DNA from: Actinomycetota bacterium
GTDB taxonomy: Bacteria > Actinomycetota > Acidimicrobiia > Acidimicrobiales > Ilumatobacteraceae
Assembly: GCA_016213665.1 (NCBI GenBank)
Contig: JACQZX010000178.1
Span: forward strand, 1-32,072
DNA length: 32,072 nucleotides
Direction of reading: 5' to 3'
Shown here: one piece after another, positions 16,340 to 24,765 of the stretch
How positions within the stretch are numbered: the first letter of the stretch is position 1
Layout: every line of letters begins with the position of its first letter
The notes under the pieces: model-generated
Database searches by the model: none
Seen by the model: the letters and a program-made list of their open reading frames with translations, nothing else
Told to the model about the DNA's origin: nothing
Position numbers and translations under genes: made by a program

Positions 16340-16342
16340 TCG

Positions 16343-17578
16343 GTGAGTAGCGTGGCGCGCATGGCCACGCTCGTCCACGAACTCGACCTGCCGACGTTGC
16401 AGCTTGCCGATGGCAGCGCCGCCAGACGGATGTCGGCCACCACACAGTTTCCACGCGACGCCTGGCTCGCTCACAACCTTTTCGGCTACGCGGTGTGGCG
16501 CTACGACGACACGACAGGGATTCTGCGCGACAAGCGGTGGCACAGTGCCACCAGCAAGATCCCCGAGATCATGGGCGTCACCGACCAACGCTTCCTCGAC
16601 CGCCAGCAGGTGAACATCCTGTCTGCCGAAGGCGATGTGCACACGCGGCTTCGACGACTGGTCGCGCCCGCCTTCTCGCCGCGCGCCGCCGACCGGTTAC
16701 GCCCGTTCATGCGGCAAGTAATCAACGAACTCGTCGACAAGGTGTGCGCCGCCGGTTCCGCCGACATCGCAGTCGACATCTGCGAGCCGTACCCAATCCC
16801 GATCATCTGTGAATTGCTCGGTGCGCCGAAAAGCGATTGGCAGCTGTTCAGCCGCTGGGCCAACGACATTCTGGAAATCTTCTCGCTCGACATGAACAGC
16901 AAGATCGATCTCATCGTGCGTACACAGGACGAGCTCGACACCTACACGCGGGCCCTCATTGCCGAGCGACGCGATCAACCCGCCGACGACCTGCTAACAG
17001 CGCTGATCGCGGCGGAAGAGTCCGGCGACCGGCTGACCACCGACGAATTGGTGATGATGGTCAACGCAGTCATCGTCGGCGGCACCGACACAACCCGCAA
17101 TCAACTCGGTTGCGCCGTCGGTTTGTTCGCCGAACACCCCGAGCAGTGGAAGCTGCTCGCCGAACACCCCGATCTCGCGGCGCGCGCCGTCGAGGAGGTC
17201 ATGCGGTATTTTGGTGCCGTTCGCGGCACGGTTCGTTTCGCCAGCGTCGACATCGAGTATCGCGACATCCTGTTTCCGGCGGGCACCTTCATGTCAGTCG
17301 GATTGGCCGAGGCAAACCGCGACCCAGATGTGTTCGCGGCGCCGTTGGTATTCGACATCACCGCGCACAAGAGCGACCAGCCACAACTCACCTTCGGCAG
17401 CGGCATTCACTACTGCCTCGGCCAGGCACTCGCCCGCGCGGAGCTTCAGGAGGCACTGCCGCTGTTGGCCAAGCGGATGCCGAACCTGCAGCTCACCGGC
17501 ACGACCGAGTGGAAGCCCGACGGGGTCGGCATTTTCGGTCCGTCGCACATGCCCGTGACCTTCGAGCCGGGCCACTGA
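16343..17578 (+). CDS. Cytochrome P450
   Basis: 411 residues, soluble bacterial size. I-helix oxygen-activation motif GGTDTT at 246-251, ExxR in EEVMR at 284-288, meander and PERF-region variants, and the heme loop FGSGIHYCLGQ with Cys358 as the thiolate ligand. It would hydroxylate a hydrophobic substrate using electrons from a ferredoxin partner that is not in this window. The GTG start at 16343 is used; ATG six codons later is an alternative. Six bases separate it from the next gene, a beta-hydroxyacid dehydrogenase, then an F420-dependent oxidoreductase follows with an overlap, so the three are probably one operon. The substrate cannot be read from sequence; catabolic rather than antibiotic tailoring is suggested by the neighbours. 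Confidence 0.95.
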   Translation: MSSVARMATLVHELDLPTLQLADGSAARRMSATTQFPRDAWLAHNLFGYAVWRYDDTTGILRDKRWHSATSKIPEIMGVTDQRFLDRQQVNILSAEGDVHTRLRRLVAPAFSPRAADRLRPFMRQVINELVDKVCAAGSADIAVDICEPYPIPIICELLGAPKSDWQLFSRWANDILEIFSLDMNSKIDLIVRTQDELDTYTRALIAERRDQPADDLLTALIAAEESGDRLTTDELVMMVNAVIVGGTDTTRNQLGCAVGLFAEHPEQWKLLAEHPDLAARAVEEVMRYFGAVRGTVRFASVDIEYRDILFPAGTFMSVGLAEANRDPDVFAAPLVFDITAHKSDQPQLTFGSGIHYCLGQALARAELQEALPLLAKRMPNLQLTGTTEWKPDGVGIFGPSHMPVTFEPGH

Positions 17579-17584
17579 TCAACG

Positions 17585-18511
17585 ATGCCGCAGGCACCTT
17601 TGCCCACTATCGGTTTCGTCGGCCTCGGCAACATGGGCGCGCCGATGTGTCGACGTCTCGTTGCTGCCGGATATGCGGTCACGGCGTTCGACATCAATGT
17701 GTCTGCCCTCAATGCGCTCGCAGAGGCCGGCGCAACCGCGGCCAGCTCCGCCGCCGACTGTGCCTCCGGCGTCGACCTGTTCCTAACCTCGCTACCGCGT
17801 CCGGACCATGTCGCGGCGGTGATGAGCGGTCCTGAAGGCGCGTTGGCGGCCCTGCGCGCCGGCGCAACCTGGATCGACCTCACGACAAACCGCAAGGAAC
17901 TGATAGCTGAGTTGGCGGCGGCGGCGCCGCCAGGCGTGACGGTGATCGACTCGCCGGTGACAGGAGCAGTCGACGGCGCGCGCAACGGAAAGTTGACTCT
18001 GTTCGTCGGGGGCGACGACGCCGATGTGGCGCGGGTGACGCCGGTCCTCGCCAATCTCGGCTTGGTCATCCACTGTGGTGGACTGGGCACCGGTAACGTC
18101 GTCAAACTCGTCACCAATCAGTTGTGGTTCATTGCGGCGGCGGCGATCGGCGAGGGATTCGCCGTCGGAATCGCGAATGGTGTCGAGCTCGGCACTCTCT
18201 GGGGCGCGATCAAGGAAAGCGTCGGCGACAGTTTCGTCGTTCGTCACGATGCGCCCTCGATATTCGCCGGGCACTACGACCCATCGTTCTCACTGGGTCT
18301 CTGCATGAAAGATCTCGGGTTGATCGCGGCGCTGGGCGAGAACGTCGGCGCGACGCTGCCCATGACCGCCGCCGCGACTGAGGCGTTCGCTGTCGCTGCC
18401 GCCCGCTACGGCAGCGACGCCGCCGAACTTCATGTCGCCAAGCGGATCGAAGACGACGCCGACCTGTCGATGCGACTCGCCGGCGATTGGACTCCGCCGT
18501 GGGAGCGCTGA
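17585..18511 (+). CDS. NAD(P)-dependent beta-hydroxyacid dehydrogenase (3-hydroxyisobutyrate dehydrogenase family)
   Basis: 308 residues. The Rossmann motif GFVGLGNMGAPM is at 10-21; the substrate loop is DSPVTGAVDGARNGKL (122-137), the family's D-x-P-V-S/T-G; the catalytic Lys174 sits in GNVVKLVTNQ. The C-terminal helical domain is complete. It should oxidise a beta-hydroxy acid (hydroxyisobutyrate, tartronate semialdehyde or similar) with NAD(P)+. It is six bases after the P450 stop and overlaps the following LLM gene, so it acts in the same operon. 3-hydroxyisobutyrate itself is possible but valine-pathway neighbours are absent. Confidence 0.9.
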   Translation: MPQAPLPTIGFVGLGNMGAPMCRRLVAAGYAVTAFDINVSALNALAEAGATAASSAADCASGVDLFLTSLPRPDHVAAVMSGPEGALAALRAGATWIDLTTNRKELIAELAAAAPPGVTVIDSPVTGAVDGARNGKLTLFVGGDDADVARVTPVLANLGLVIHCGGLGTGNVVKLVTNQLWFIAAAAIGEGFAVGIANGVELGTLWGAIKESVGDSFVVRHDAPSIFAGHYDPSFSLGLCMKDLGLIAALGENVGATLPMTAAATEAFAVAAARYGSDAAELHVAKRIEDDADLSMRLAGDWTPPWER

Positions 18512-19545
18512 CCGCGCCGAAACTCGGGTACAACACCGGCTACTGGGGAAGTGGTCCACCGGTCGGTGCTCTAGAAGCGATCAAAGAGGCCGAGCGGCTC
18601 GGGTTCACCTCGGTATGGACAGCGGAGGCCTACGGCAGCGACGCGCTGAGCCCACTCGCATGGTGGGGAGCCCATACAAAAACCATTCGGTTGGGAACAG
18701 CGATCATGCAGATGGCGGCGCGAACGCCTGCGACCACCGCAATGGCAGCAATGACGATGGATCATCTGTGCGACGGTCGCTTCATTCTCGGGCTCGGGGC
18801 CAGCGGACCGCAGGTCGTGGAAGGTTGGTACGGGCAGCCGTACTCCAAGCCACTCGCCCGCACGCGCGAGTACATCCAGATCGTGCGCGACGTCGTGCGC
18901 CGAGACGCACCGATCGACTTCCACGGCGAGTTCTACGAGATGCCGCGCAGCAATGGGACCGGGCTCGGCAAACCGTTGAAGAGCACAATCCATCCGTTGC
19001 GCAAGGAGATCCCTATCTTCCTCGGCGCCGAAGGGCCGAAGAACGTTGCGCTCGCGGCTGAGATCTGCGATGGATGGTTGCCGCTGTTCTTCAGCCCGAA
19101 GGAGAACGCGTTCTACCAGAACTGTCTCGATGAGGGTTTTGCCAAGTCGGGCGATGCGACGAAACGTGATCGTTTCGAGGTTGCCTGCAATCTGATGATC
19201 ATTCCGGGAGACGATGCCGAGAAATGCGCCGACTTCGTGCGCCCATTTCTCGCGCTGTACGCCGGTGGCATGGGCGCACGCGGCGTCAACTTCCACTTCG
19301 AGGTGTTCGCCCGCATGGGTTACGAAGACGTCGCGCTGCGGGTGCAGGAGTTGTACCTGGCCGGCAAGAAGCAGGAAGCGGCGGCTTGTATCCCGCTGGC
19401 GATGGTCGAAGATGTCGCGCTCGTCGGGCCACCGGCAAAGATCCGCGATGAGCTCGCGAGGTGGCGCGAGACCTGCCTGACCACCTTCCTGCTCGGCGGT
19501 CCCGCGTCGCTTCTCGGAACCTACGCCGAAATGCTTGCGAGCTGA
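18499..19545 (+). CDS. F420-dependent LLM-class oxidoreductase, Rv3520c-like
   Basis: 348 residues from GTG at 18499, which overlaps the preceding gene by 13 bp; TTG at 18487 is the alternative and no ATG is available. The TIM-barrel luciferase-like core is clear: LGYNTGYWGSGPP near the start, FTSVWTAEAYGSDALSPLAW, IRLGTAIMQMAARTP, DGRFILGLGASGPQVVEGWY, and IPIFLGAEGPKNVALAAEI. These are the diagnostic blocks of the mycobacterial Rv3520c group, whose members use cofactor F420. The substrate is unknown; in mycobacteria related genes sit with sterol or lipid catabolism. With the P450 and hydroxyacid dehydrogenase it makes a small oxidative operon. Confidence 0.88.
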   Translation: MGALTAPKLGYNTGYWGSGPPVGALEAIKEAERLGFTSVWTAEAYGSDALSPLAWWGAHTKTIRLGTAIMQMAARTPATTAMAAMTMDHLCDGRFILGLGASGPQVVEGWYGQPYSKPLARTREYIQIVRDVVRRDAPIDFHGEFYEMPRSNGTGLGKPLKSTIHPLRKEIPIFLGAEGPKNVALAAEICDGWLPLFFSPKENAFYQNCLDEGFAKSGDATKRDRFEVACNLMIIPGDDAEKCADFVRPFLALYAGGMGARGVNFHFEVFARMGYEDVALRVQELYLAGKKQEAAACIPLAMVEDVALVGPPAKIRDELARWRETCLTTFLLGGPASLLGTYAEMLAS

Positions 19546-19560
19546 CGCTGCGCCGACGCG

Positions 19561-19719
19561 TCAGTCGCAGCAGCTATCGCGCCAACCGCACGAGCCGCAC
19601 TTGAAGTGGGCATGCTCGGGTTGCAGCGCTCCCGCGCACAGCGGACATTCCGGGTAGACCCCGAACCGGGCACAACGATCGTTGCCGGTTGCGGGCGGTC
19701 CCTCCATAGCAGGCGACAT
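19561..19719 (-). CDS. Zinc-ribbon microprotein (about 50 residues)
   Basis: A short frame in the gap between the LLM and MFS genes, on the opposite strand. From ATG at 19719 it is 52 residues; ATG at 19707 gives 48. The C-terminal half is CPLCAGALQPEHAHFKCGSC followed by GWRDSCCD: two CxxC knuckles 13 residues apart that can bind one zinc, and a terminal Cys-Cys. Small proteins with this pattern (CPLCGG...CxxCG...CC near the end) are widespread in bacteria but have no assigned function that I know. There is no clear Shine-Dalgarno. The four knuckle cysteines in a chain this short argue against chance. Confidence 0.65.
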   Translation of the reverse strand: MSPAMEGPPATGNDRCARFGVYPECPLCAGALQPEHAHFKCGSCGWRDSCCD

Positions 19720-19786
19720 GTGCCAAGTTTGACACCACTCGACAACGATAAGTCGGACCCTGGCTCGTAATCTGGGCCGCTACATC

Positions 19787-21142
19787 ATGGCGACGAAGAC
19801 CAACAGCACGAACACTGGCTTTCCATCCGACGGCTCTCCATCCAACGGGCATGGCCATCAGGCGGGCAGTGCCCGTGCGGCCCTTTCCTACCCCGTCTTC
19901 CGGCGAATGTGGATGGCCGCGTTCTCGTCGAGCATCGGCACCTGGATGCAAAACGTCGTTCTGCCGCTCTACGTGCTCGACCGCACCAACAGTTCGGCCG
20001 CCGTCGCCGCCGTCGGCTTCGCGCAACTGGGGCCGTTGCTCTTTCTCTCGATTCCTGCCGGTGTCATCGCCGATCGGTTCGATCGTCGCAAGTGGTTGAT
20101 CGCCATGCAACTCGTACAGCTGACCTTCTCGGCCCTGCTCGCCCCACTCACGATCGTCGATGCGCCGATCTGGTCGATCTTGCTGGTGACACTCGGCGTG
20201 GGCGTGGGTAATGCACTCAACGCTCCGGCGTGGTCGGCGATGCTGCCCACGATGGTCAGCAAGCCAGACCTATCCGGCGCGGTCTCCCTGCAGTCGGTGA
20301 TGATCAACGGCTCACGGGTGCTCGGACCGATCGTCGTCGCATTGCTTCGATCCGCGGGCGCCTCTGTCGCCGAGATAGTACTGATCAACGCCTTCACCTA
20401 TCTCTTCGTCGTCGTCGCACTTTTGCGCACAACGGTTCCCTCCGCGATCGACAAGGGGACGGCCACCGGATGGCGACAACTGACTGTGGGCATCGGAATC
20501 GCACGCCGCAACGCCGTGATCGGTCGCCTACTCATCGCACTGTTCACGTTCTCGTTGATCTCGTTGCCTTACGTAGGCCTGTTCGCCATCGTCGCTCGCC
20601 AGAACTTCGGCATCGAGAAAGGATCGACGTCGTACGAGTGGCTGTTCGCAATCTGGGCTTTCGGGGCGTGCATGGGTGGCCTCGCCATCGGCACAATCTT
20701 CGTAAAGTGGGACAAGCGCCGGTTGATCCGGCAAGGCTTCCTGGCTTTTGCGTTGTCGCTCACCGGGTTCGCGCTCGCCCGCAACGTTTGGCAGGCGCTG
20801 ATCGCCGGCTTACTGCTCGGCTTTGCCTACTTCGGCACCACGACCGCGATGAGCACGGTCCTGCAGAATCGGATCGTCGACCACGAACGAGGAAGGGTGA
20901 TGGCGCTTTGGTTCATGGCCTTCGGCGGAACCGTTCCACTCGGTTACTTCGCGTTCGCCCCACTGATCGACGCAATCGGTGCCCGGTGGGTGTTGTTGAT
21001 CGGTGCAACCTGGGCACTGTTGCTTGCCGGGTGGTGCAACATCGCCGCGATTGATCGGCTGATCGACAAGGGCCGCGGCCAACTTCTCGAGACCGACCAC
21101 ACGGCTAGCTTTGACCAACACGGCATGCCCGCCGGTCAGTGA
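19787..21142 (+). CDS. MFS transporter (EntS/MFS_3-like exporter)
   Basis: 451 residues, twelve predicted membrane segments after a polar, glycine/serine-rich N-terminus of about 35 residues. Family marks: NVVLPLYVLDRTNSS in the first helix region, motif A GVIADRFDRRKWLI, ALNAPAWSAMLP, and in the second half GRVMALWFMAFGG. This is the pattern of MFS_3 proteins such as the enterobactin exporter EntS and macrolide exporters; the substrate is unknown. ATG at 19787; a TTGACA lies at 19729 without a matching -10. The last 110 codons overlap the 3' part of the convergent murF gene; the final helix RWVLLIGATWALLLAGW and the tail up to the stop look intact. Confidence 0.92.
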   Translation: MATKTNSTNTGFPSDGSPSNGHGHQAGSARAALSYPVFRRMWMAAFSSSIGTWMQNVVLPLYVLDRTNSSAAVAAVGFAQLGPLLFLSIPAGVIADRFDRRKWLIAMQLVQLTFSALLAPLTIVDAPIWSILLVTLGVGVGNALNAPAWSAMLPTMVSKPDLSGAVSLQSVMINGSRVLGPIVVALLRSAGASVAEIVLINAFTYLFVVVALLRTTVPSAIDKGTATGWRQLTVGIGIARRNAVIGRLLIALFTFSLISLPYVGLFAIVARQNFGIEKGSTSYEWLFAIWAFGACMGGLAIGTIFVKWDKRRLIRQGFLAFALSLTGFALARNVWQALIAGLLLGFAYFGTTTAMSTVLQNRIVDHERGRVMALWFMAFGGTVPLGYFAFAPLIDAIGARWVLLIGATWALLLAGWCNIAAIDRLIDKGRGQLLETDHTASFDQHGMPAGQ

Positions 21143-22360
21143 GCCGAGAGCGGCAACCGCATCCGCGACCGGCGCGATGCCATAGAGCTCGGTCCCGTAC
21201 GCAAACACCTCGATCCCGCGGCCGTGGGCGTACTCCAAGACGGCCCGGTGTTCGGCCTCGGCATCGGTGATCTCAGCCATCAGGCCCAAGACGGCCACCC
21301 GCCGCGTCGCCGGCAGCTCCGCAAGCGTGTCGAGGGCTGCCCGCACGCTGGTCGGGTTGGCGTTGTAGGCATCGTTGAGCACGATCGCACCCGAGCGCGC
21401 GCGCGTCACCTGCATGCGCATCGCGGTGAGGCCGACATCGGCGAGCGCGGCCGCGCCGGCACCAACATCGCCACCGACGGCGCCGACGCATGCCAACGCC
21501 GCCGCCGCGTTGTGGGCCATGTGCTGCCCACTGACACCGAGGTGCACTTCGCACGCCCCCCACGGAGTGTCGAGATGGAAACTCGGCCGGGCAATGTCGT
21601 CGAGGTGCATGGCGCTGAGCCGAACGTCGCAATGCGCCGCCTCGCCGAAGAGCAACACCGGTGCCGCCGAGACCGCTGACATGGCCCTGCTGTACGAGTC
21701 GTCGCCATTGAGGATCGCAAGTCCCTTACTGGGCAGTGCTGCGATCAGCTCCGATTTGGCGCGTGCGACCCCTTCGATGCCGCCGACACGATCACCGTGG
21801 GCTTCGGCAACGCGAGTGACAACGCCGATGTCGGGTCGCGCGATGCCGCACAGCTCGGCGATCTCGCCGTGGCCGCGCATTCCCATTTCAACGACCAGGA
21901 TCTCAGTCAGTTCCGGAGTGTTGAGAATCGTCGTCGGTAACCCCTGCTCGTTGTTGAAGCTGCGTTCGTTGGCCCACGTCGACTTGCTCGCCGACATCGC
22001 TGCCCGCACGAGATCCTTGGTCGAAGTCTTACCGACCGAACCGGTGATGCCGATCACTCGCCCGCCGAAAGTCGGCCGTAGTTTCGTAGCCAGCGCCATC
22101 AGCGCCTGCAGGGTGTCGGGAACTTCGATAGCGGTACCGCCGGCGTCAACGCTCGCGTGCGCCGAAGTGAAATAGGCAACGGCCCCGCGCGCTAGTGCCG
22201 CCGCGATGAACTCGTGCCCATCGCGCTCGGCAACGAGCGGCACGAACAACTGACCGACTTGCACTGACCTCGAATCGAACGAGACGCCGTCGATCTCGAC
22301 ATCGGGCCCGTGCAGCCGCCCGCCCGTGGCCGCCGCAGCGTGCAGTGCACTGAAACGCAT
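20810..22360 (-). CDS. murF: UDP-N-acetylmuramoyl-tripeptide--D-alanyl-D-alanine ligase, with C-terminal extension
   Basis: 516 residues. MurF landmarks: N-terminal FDSRSVQVGQLFVPL, ATP loop GITGSVGKTS (104-113), NERSFNNEQGLP, VVEMGMRGHGEIAEL, and the third-domain LNDAYNANPTS. It adds D-Ala-D-Ala to UDP-MurNAc-tripeptide in the cytoplasm, the last soluble step of peptidoglycan precursor assembly. The normal C-terminus (VLVKASRVVGLEKLAAAL) ends near residue 426, but no stop follows; about 90 more residues, rich in Gln/Gly/Pro/His, are read from the antisense of the MFS gene. The stop was either lost or the frame is shifted near 21080. The start ATG at 22360 is 27 bp from the divergent ddl start. 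It lies outside a dcw-type cluster. Confidence 0.92.
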   Translation of the reverse strand: MRFSALHAAAATGGRLHGPDVEIDGVSFDSRSVQVGQLFVPLVAERDGHEFIAAALARGAVAYFTSAHASVDAGGTAIEVPDTLQALMALATKLRPTFGGRVIGITGSVGKTSTKDLVRAAMSASKSTWANERSFNNEQGLPTTILNTPELTEILVVEMGMRGHGEIAELCGIARPDIGVVTRVAEAHGDRVGGIEGVARAKSELIAALPSKGLAILNGDDSYSRAMSAVSAAPVLLFGEAAHCDVRLSAMHLDDIARPSFHLDTPWGACEVHLGVSGQHMAHNAAAALACVGAVGGDVGAGAAALADVGLTAMRMQVTRARSGAIVLNDAYNANPTSVRAALDTLAELPATRRVAVLGLMAEITDAEAEHRAVLEYAHGRGIEVFAYGTELYGIAPVADAVAALGSLTGGHAVLVKASRVVGLEKLAAALVDQPINRGDVAPPGKQQCPGCTDQQHPPGTDCVDQWGEREVTEWNGSAEGHEPKRHHPSSFVVDDPILQDRAHRGRGAEVGKAEQ

Positions 22361-22368
22361 CGGCACAC

Positions 22369-22378
22369 ACGGTACCGT
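22369..22378. promoter_or_regulatory. Palindromic bidirectional -10 between murF and ddl
   Basis: The 10-bp palindrome ACGGTACCGT gives TACCGT (TANNNT, an actinobacterial -10) on both strands. The plus-strand hexamer (22373-22378) ends 9 bases before the ddl ATG; the minus-strand one (22374-22369) ends 8 bases before the murF ATG. CTGAAA (22350-22355) is a possible -35 for ddl with a 17-bp spacer. The geometry fits two leaderless transcripts from one shared site; no Shine-Dalgarno fits in the 27-bp gap. Confidence 0.5.
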
Positions 22379-22387
22379 CGACACCGC

Positions 22388-23473
22388 ATGACGGACTCGC
22401 GCATCAACCTGGTCGTCGTCTTCGGAGGTCAGTCGGCCGAGCACGATGTCAGCTGCACCACAGCCGCGCACGTGCTGCGTGCGGCCGACCCCGCCAAGTA
22501 CCGGATCACCCCCATCGGCATCTCTCGAGACGGTCAGTGGGCGGTCGCCACTGGCGCCCAGCAGTTGCTCGCTCGTGGCCCGGAGGCGCTTCCGGGGAAG
22601 TTGGTCGCGGCCGGTGAGGCGATCGCGCCCACCGCGGCTGTCTCGCCGGCGGCGCCGTTCGATCCTGGCGCTACCGTCACCGTGGTCGTGCCCTTGTTGC
22701 ACGGCCCGCTGGGCGAGGACGGAACGGTGCAGGGCTTGCTCGAGCTGGCCGATGTCGCGTACGTCGGCAGTGGCGTGCTCGGTTCGGCGCTGGCGATGGA
22801 CAAGGCGATGGCGAAGCAGGTGGCTGCCGGCAACGACATCCCGCAGGCGCGCTACGTCGCTCTGCGGGCGCATGAGGTGATGCCGTCGACCCCTGCCGCG
22901 CTCGCCGAACAGCTCGGACTGCCTGTTTTCGTAAAGCCCGCCAATATGGGTTCGTCGGTCGGGGTGAGCAAGGCCAAGACGGTGGAGGCCTTGCGCGATG
23001 CGATCGAACTTGCGCTCACCTACGACGAATGGGTGATCGTGGAGGAAGCCATCCGCGGACGCGAGATCGAGGTGGCGGTGCTCGGCAACTTGGAACCGCG
23101 TGCAAGCGTTCCGGGCGAGATAGTTCCCGGTGCCGAGTTCTACGACTACGCCGACAAGTACCTCGACGATGGCTCTCAGGCCGAGATTCCCGCTCGGTTG
23201 ACTCCGACGCAGACCGACGAAGTGCAACGGCTGGCCCTGCAGGCATTCAAAGTGTTACGCGGCGAAGGCTTGGCACGCGTCGATTTCTTTCTCGAAGAGG
23301 ACGGTCGCGGCTTTTTGTTCAACGAGATGAACACGATGCCGGGCTTCACTCCCATCTCGATGTACCCGAAGCTCTGGATCGCCAGCGGGTTGAGCTATCG
23401 CGATCTGATCGACGAACTTGTGCGCCTGGCGATCGAACGCCACACACGACGGCGACGCAACACCACTCTCTAG
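22388..23473 (+). CDS. ddl: D-alanine--D-alanine ligase
   Basis: 361 residues. ATP-grasp ligase with the Ddl pattern: VVFGGQSAEHDVS at the N-terminus (substrate Glu and Ser), PLLHGPLGEDGTVQG, FVKPANMGSSVGVSKA for ATP, the omega loop EFYDYADKYLDDG, whose YDYxxKY form marks D-Ala-D-Ala rather than D-Ala-D-Lac ligases, and the metal site ARVDFFLEE with FNEMNTMPGFTPISMY. It makes the dipeptide used directly by MurF, whose gene starts 27 bp away on the other strand, so the pair is a divergent functional unit. The ATG at 22388 has no Shine-Dalgarno and may begin a leaderless mRNA. Confidence 0.97.
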   Translation: MTDSRINLVVVFGGQSAEHDVSCTTAAHVLRAADPAKYRITPIGISRDGQWAVATGAQQLLARGPEALPGKLVAAGEAIAPTAAVSPAAPFDPGATVTVVVPLLHGPLGEDGTVQGLLELADVAYVGSGVLGSALAMDKAMAKQVAAGNDIPQARYVALRAHEVMPSTPAALAEQLGLPVFVKPANMGSSVGVSKAKTVEALRDAIELALTYDEWVIVEEAIRGREIEVAVLGNLEPRASVPGEIVPGAEFYDYADKYLDDGSQAEIPARLTPTQTDEVQRLALQAFKVLRGEGLARVDFFLEEDGRGFLFNEMNTMPGFTPISMYPKLWIASGLSYRDLIDELVRLAIERHTRRRRNTTL

Positions 23474-23475
23474 GC

Positions 23476-23497
23476 GCCGACGGAAACTAATGTCGGC
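23476..23497 (+). terminator. Possible stem-loop after ddl
   Basis: Perfect 6-bp stem GCCGAC (23476-23481)/GTCGGC (23492-23497) with a 10-base loop, starting three bases after the ddl stop and 33 bases before the next gene. The stem is short and lacks a T-tract, so read-through is likely. Confidence 0.3.
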
Positions 23498-23529
23498 AGC
23501 GTGACCTTCAACGGCCCGAAATCAACGGC

Positions 23530-24765
23530 ATGAAATCCGACACGAGTTTCGATCCTTACCGGGCCGTTCGCGATCTACGCACCCTCGCCGAACGAACGGG
23601 AGGTCCGGACGGTTCACGCCGGTTGTGCTGGACCCCCGAGTGGGTCGAAGCTCGCGCACTGCTGCGAGAGGAACTCTCCACCCTCGCCGTCGAAGTCGAA
23701 CAGGACGAAGCGGGCAACATCTGGGCCTACCTGCGTGGGCAGTCCGACGAGCTGGTCGTCGTCGGGTCGCATCTCGACTCCGTTCCGGCTGGTGGCTGGC
23801 TCGACGGTGCGCTGGGGGTGATCGGCGGGCTGGAGGTGCTGCGTTCGCTAGCCGCCGCACCGCAGCGACCGCAACGATCGTTCGCGCTGGTCGACTGGGC
23901 CGACGAGGAGGGCGCCAGGTTCAGTCGCAGCCTGTTCGGTTCAGCGGCCGTGGTCGGCACGCTCGACATCGCCATCCTGCGCGAGCTGAAGGACAGGTTC
24001 GGCAACTCGCTGCCCGAGGTCGTCGCCGAACATGGCGTGCACATCGATGCCCTCGACGGTTGCCGCACCCGACTCGCCAACGTGGTCGCCTATCTCGAAC
24101 TACACATCGAACAAGGCCCAGTGCTCGAGCACCAAGGCCTCGGCATCGGAGTGGTCACCGGAACCGTCGGCATCGAACGGGAACGCCTGACTTTCACCGG
24201 CCAGGCAGCTCACGCCGGCACGATGCCGATGAGCATGCGCCGCGACTCCTTACGCGCGATGAGTCGCTTCGCACTCGAGTTGGCTGAGATCGGCAAGACC
24301 CACTCAGGAGTCACCACCGTCGGCACGGTGAGTTGCAAGCCTGGCGTCGTCACCGCCGTACCGGGTGAGACGGTGTGCACGATGGATATGCGCCACATCG
24401 ATGCCAAGGCACTGGCGGCGATGTTCGCGGAGGCGACAGCGACGGCCCACAGCGCCGCCGCAGCAGAAGGCTGCTCGGTCGCATTCGAGCACATCTTCCG
24501 CATCCCACCGATGATCTTCGACAAGAACCTGGTCGACAGTGTTCGGCGCGCGGTCAAAGCCGTCGAGGGCCACGAGTTCGAGTTGCCCAGCGGCGCATTG
24601 CACGACGCATCAGAAATGGCGCGGGTGGTTCCGACGGCGATGGTGTTCACCAACTCGATAGCTGGGTTGTCGCACACCAAGGAGGAAGACACCACCGACG
24701 AGCACTTGGTGATGGGTCTCACCGCCTTCCATCAGGCCGTTCTGGAAGCCGTCAATCCGGGCTAG
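23530..24765 (+). CDS. M20-family amidohydrolase (N-carbamoyl amino acid hydrolase/allantoate amidohydrolase type)
   Basis: 411 residues, normal for the HyuC/AllC/beta-ureidopropionase subgroup. Metal site residues are visible: His81 (VVGSHLDSVPAGG), Asp92 (WLDGALG), Glu127 (DEEGARFS), His192 (ELHIEQGP) and His382 (GLSHTKEED). The bridging dimer domain includes GQAAHAGTMPM (225-235), and GALHDA near 355-360 is also conserved. The enzyme cleaves a carbamoyl or amidino C-N bond in ureides or hydantoin-derived amino acids; the specific substrate cannot be decided. The start is ATG at 23530. It is followed by a DUF1905 gene that overlaps its stop by one base, so they are probably co-translated. 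Confidence 0.9.
   Translation: MKSDTSFDPYRAVRDLRTLAERTGGPDGSRRLCWTPEWVEARALLREELSTLAVEVEQDEAGNIWAYLRGQSDELVVVGSHLDSVPAGGWLDGALGVIGGLEVLRSLAAAPQRPQRSFALVDWADEEGARFSRSLFGSAAVVGTLDIAILRELKDRFGNSLPEVVAEHGVHIDALDGCRTRLANVVAYLELHIEQGPVLEHQGLGIGVVTGTVGIERERLTFTGQAAHAGTMPMSMRRDSLRAMSRFALELAEIGKTHSGVTTVGTVSCKPGVVTAVPGETVCTMDMRHIDAKALAAMFAEATATAHSAAAAEGCSVAFEHIFRIPPMIFDKNLVDSVRRAVKAVEGHEFELPSGALHDASEMARVVPTAMVFTNSIAGLSHTKEEDTTDEHLVMGLTAFHQAVLEAVNPG

Noticed and set aside
22361-23227. Long open frame continuing upstream of murF
   Set aside because: It is antisense to ddl and has composition of a GC-rich shadow frame; MurF homology begins at the ATG at 22360.
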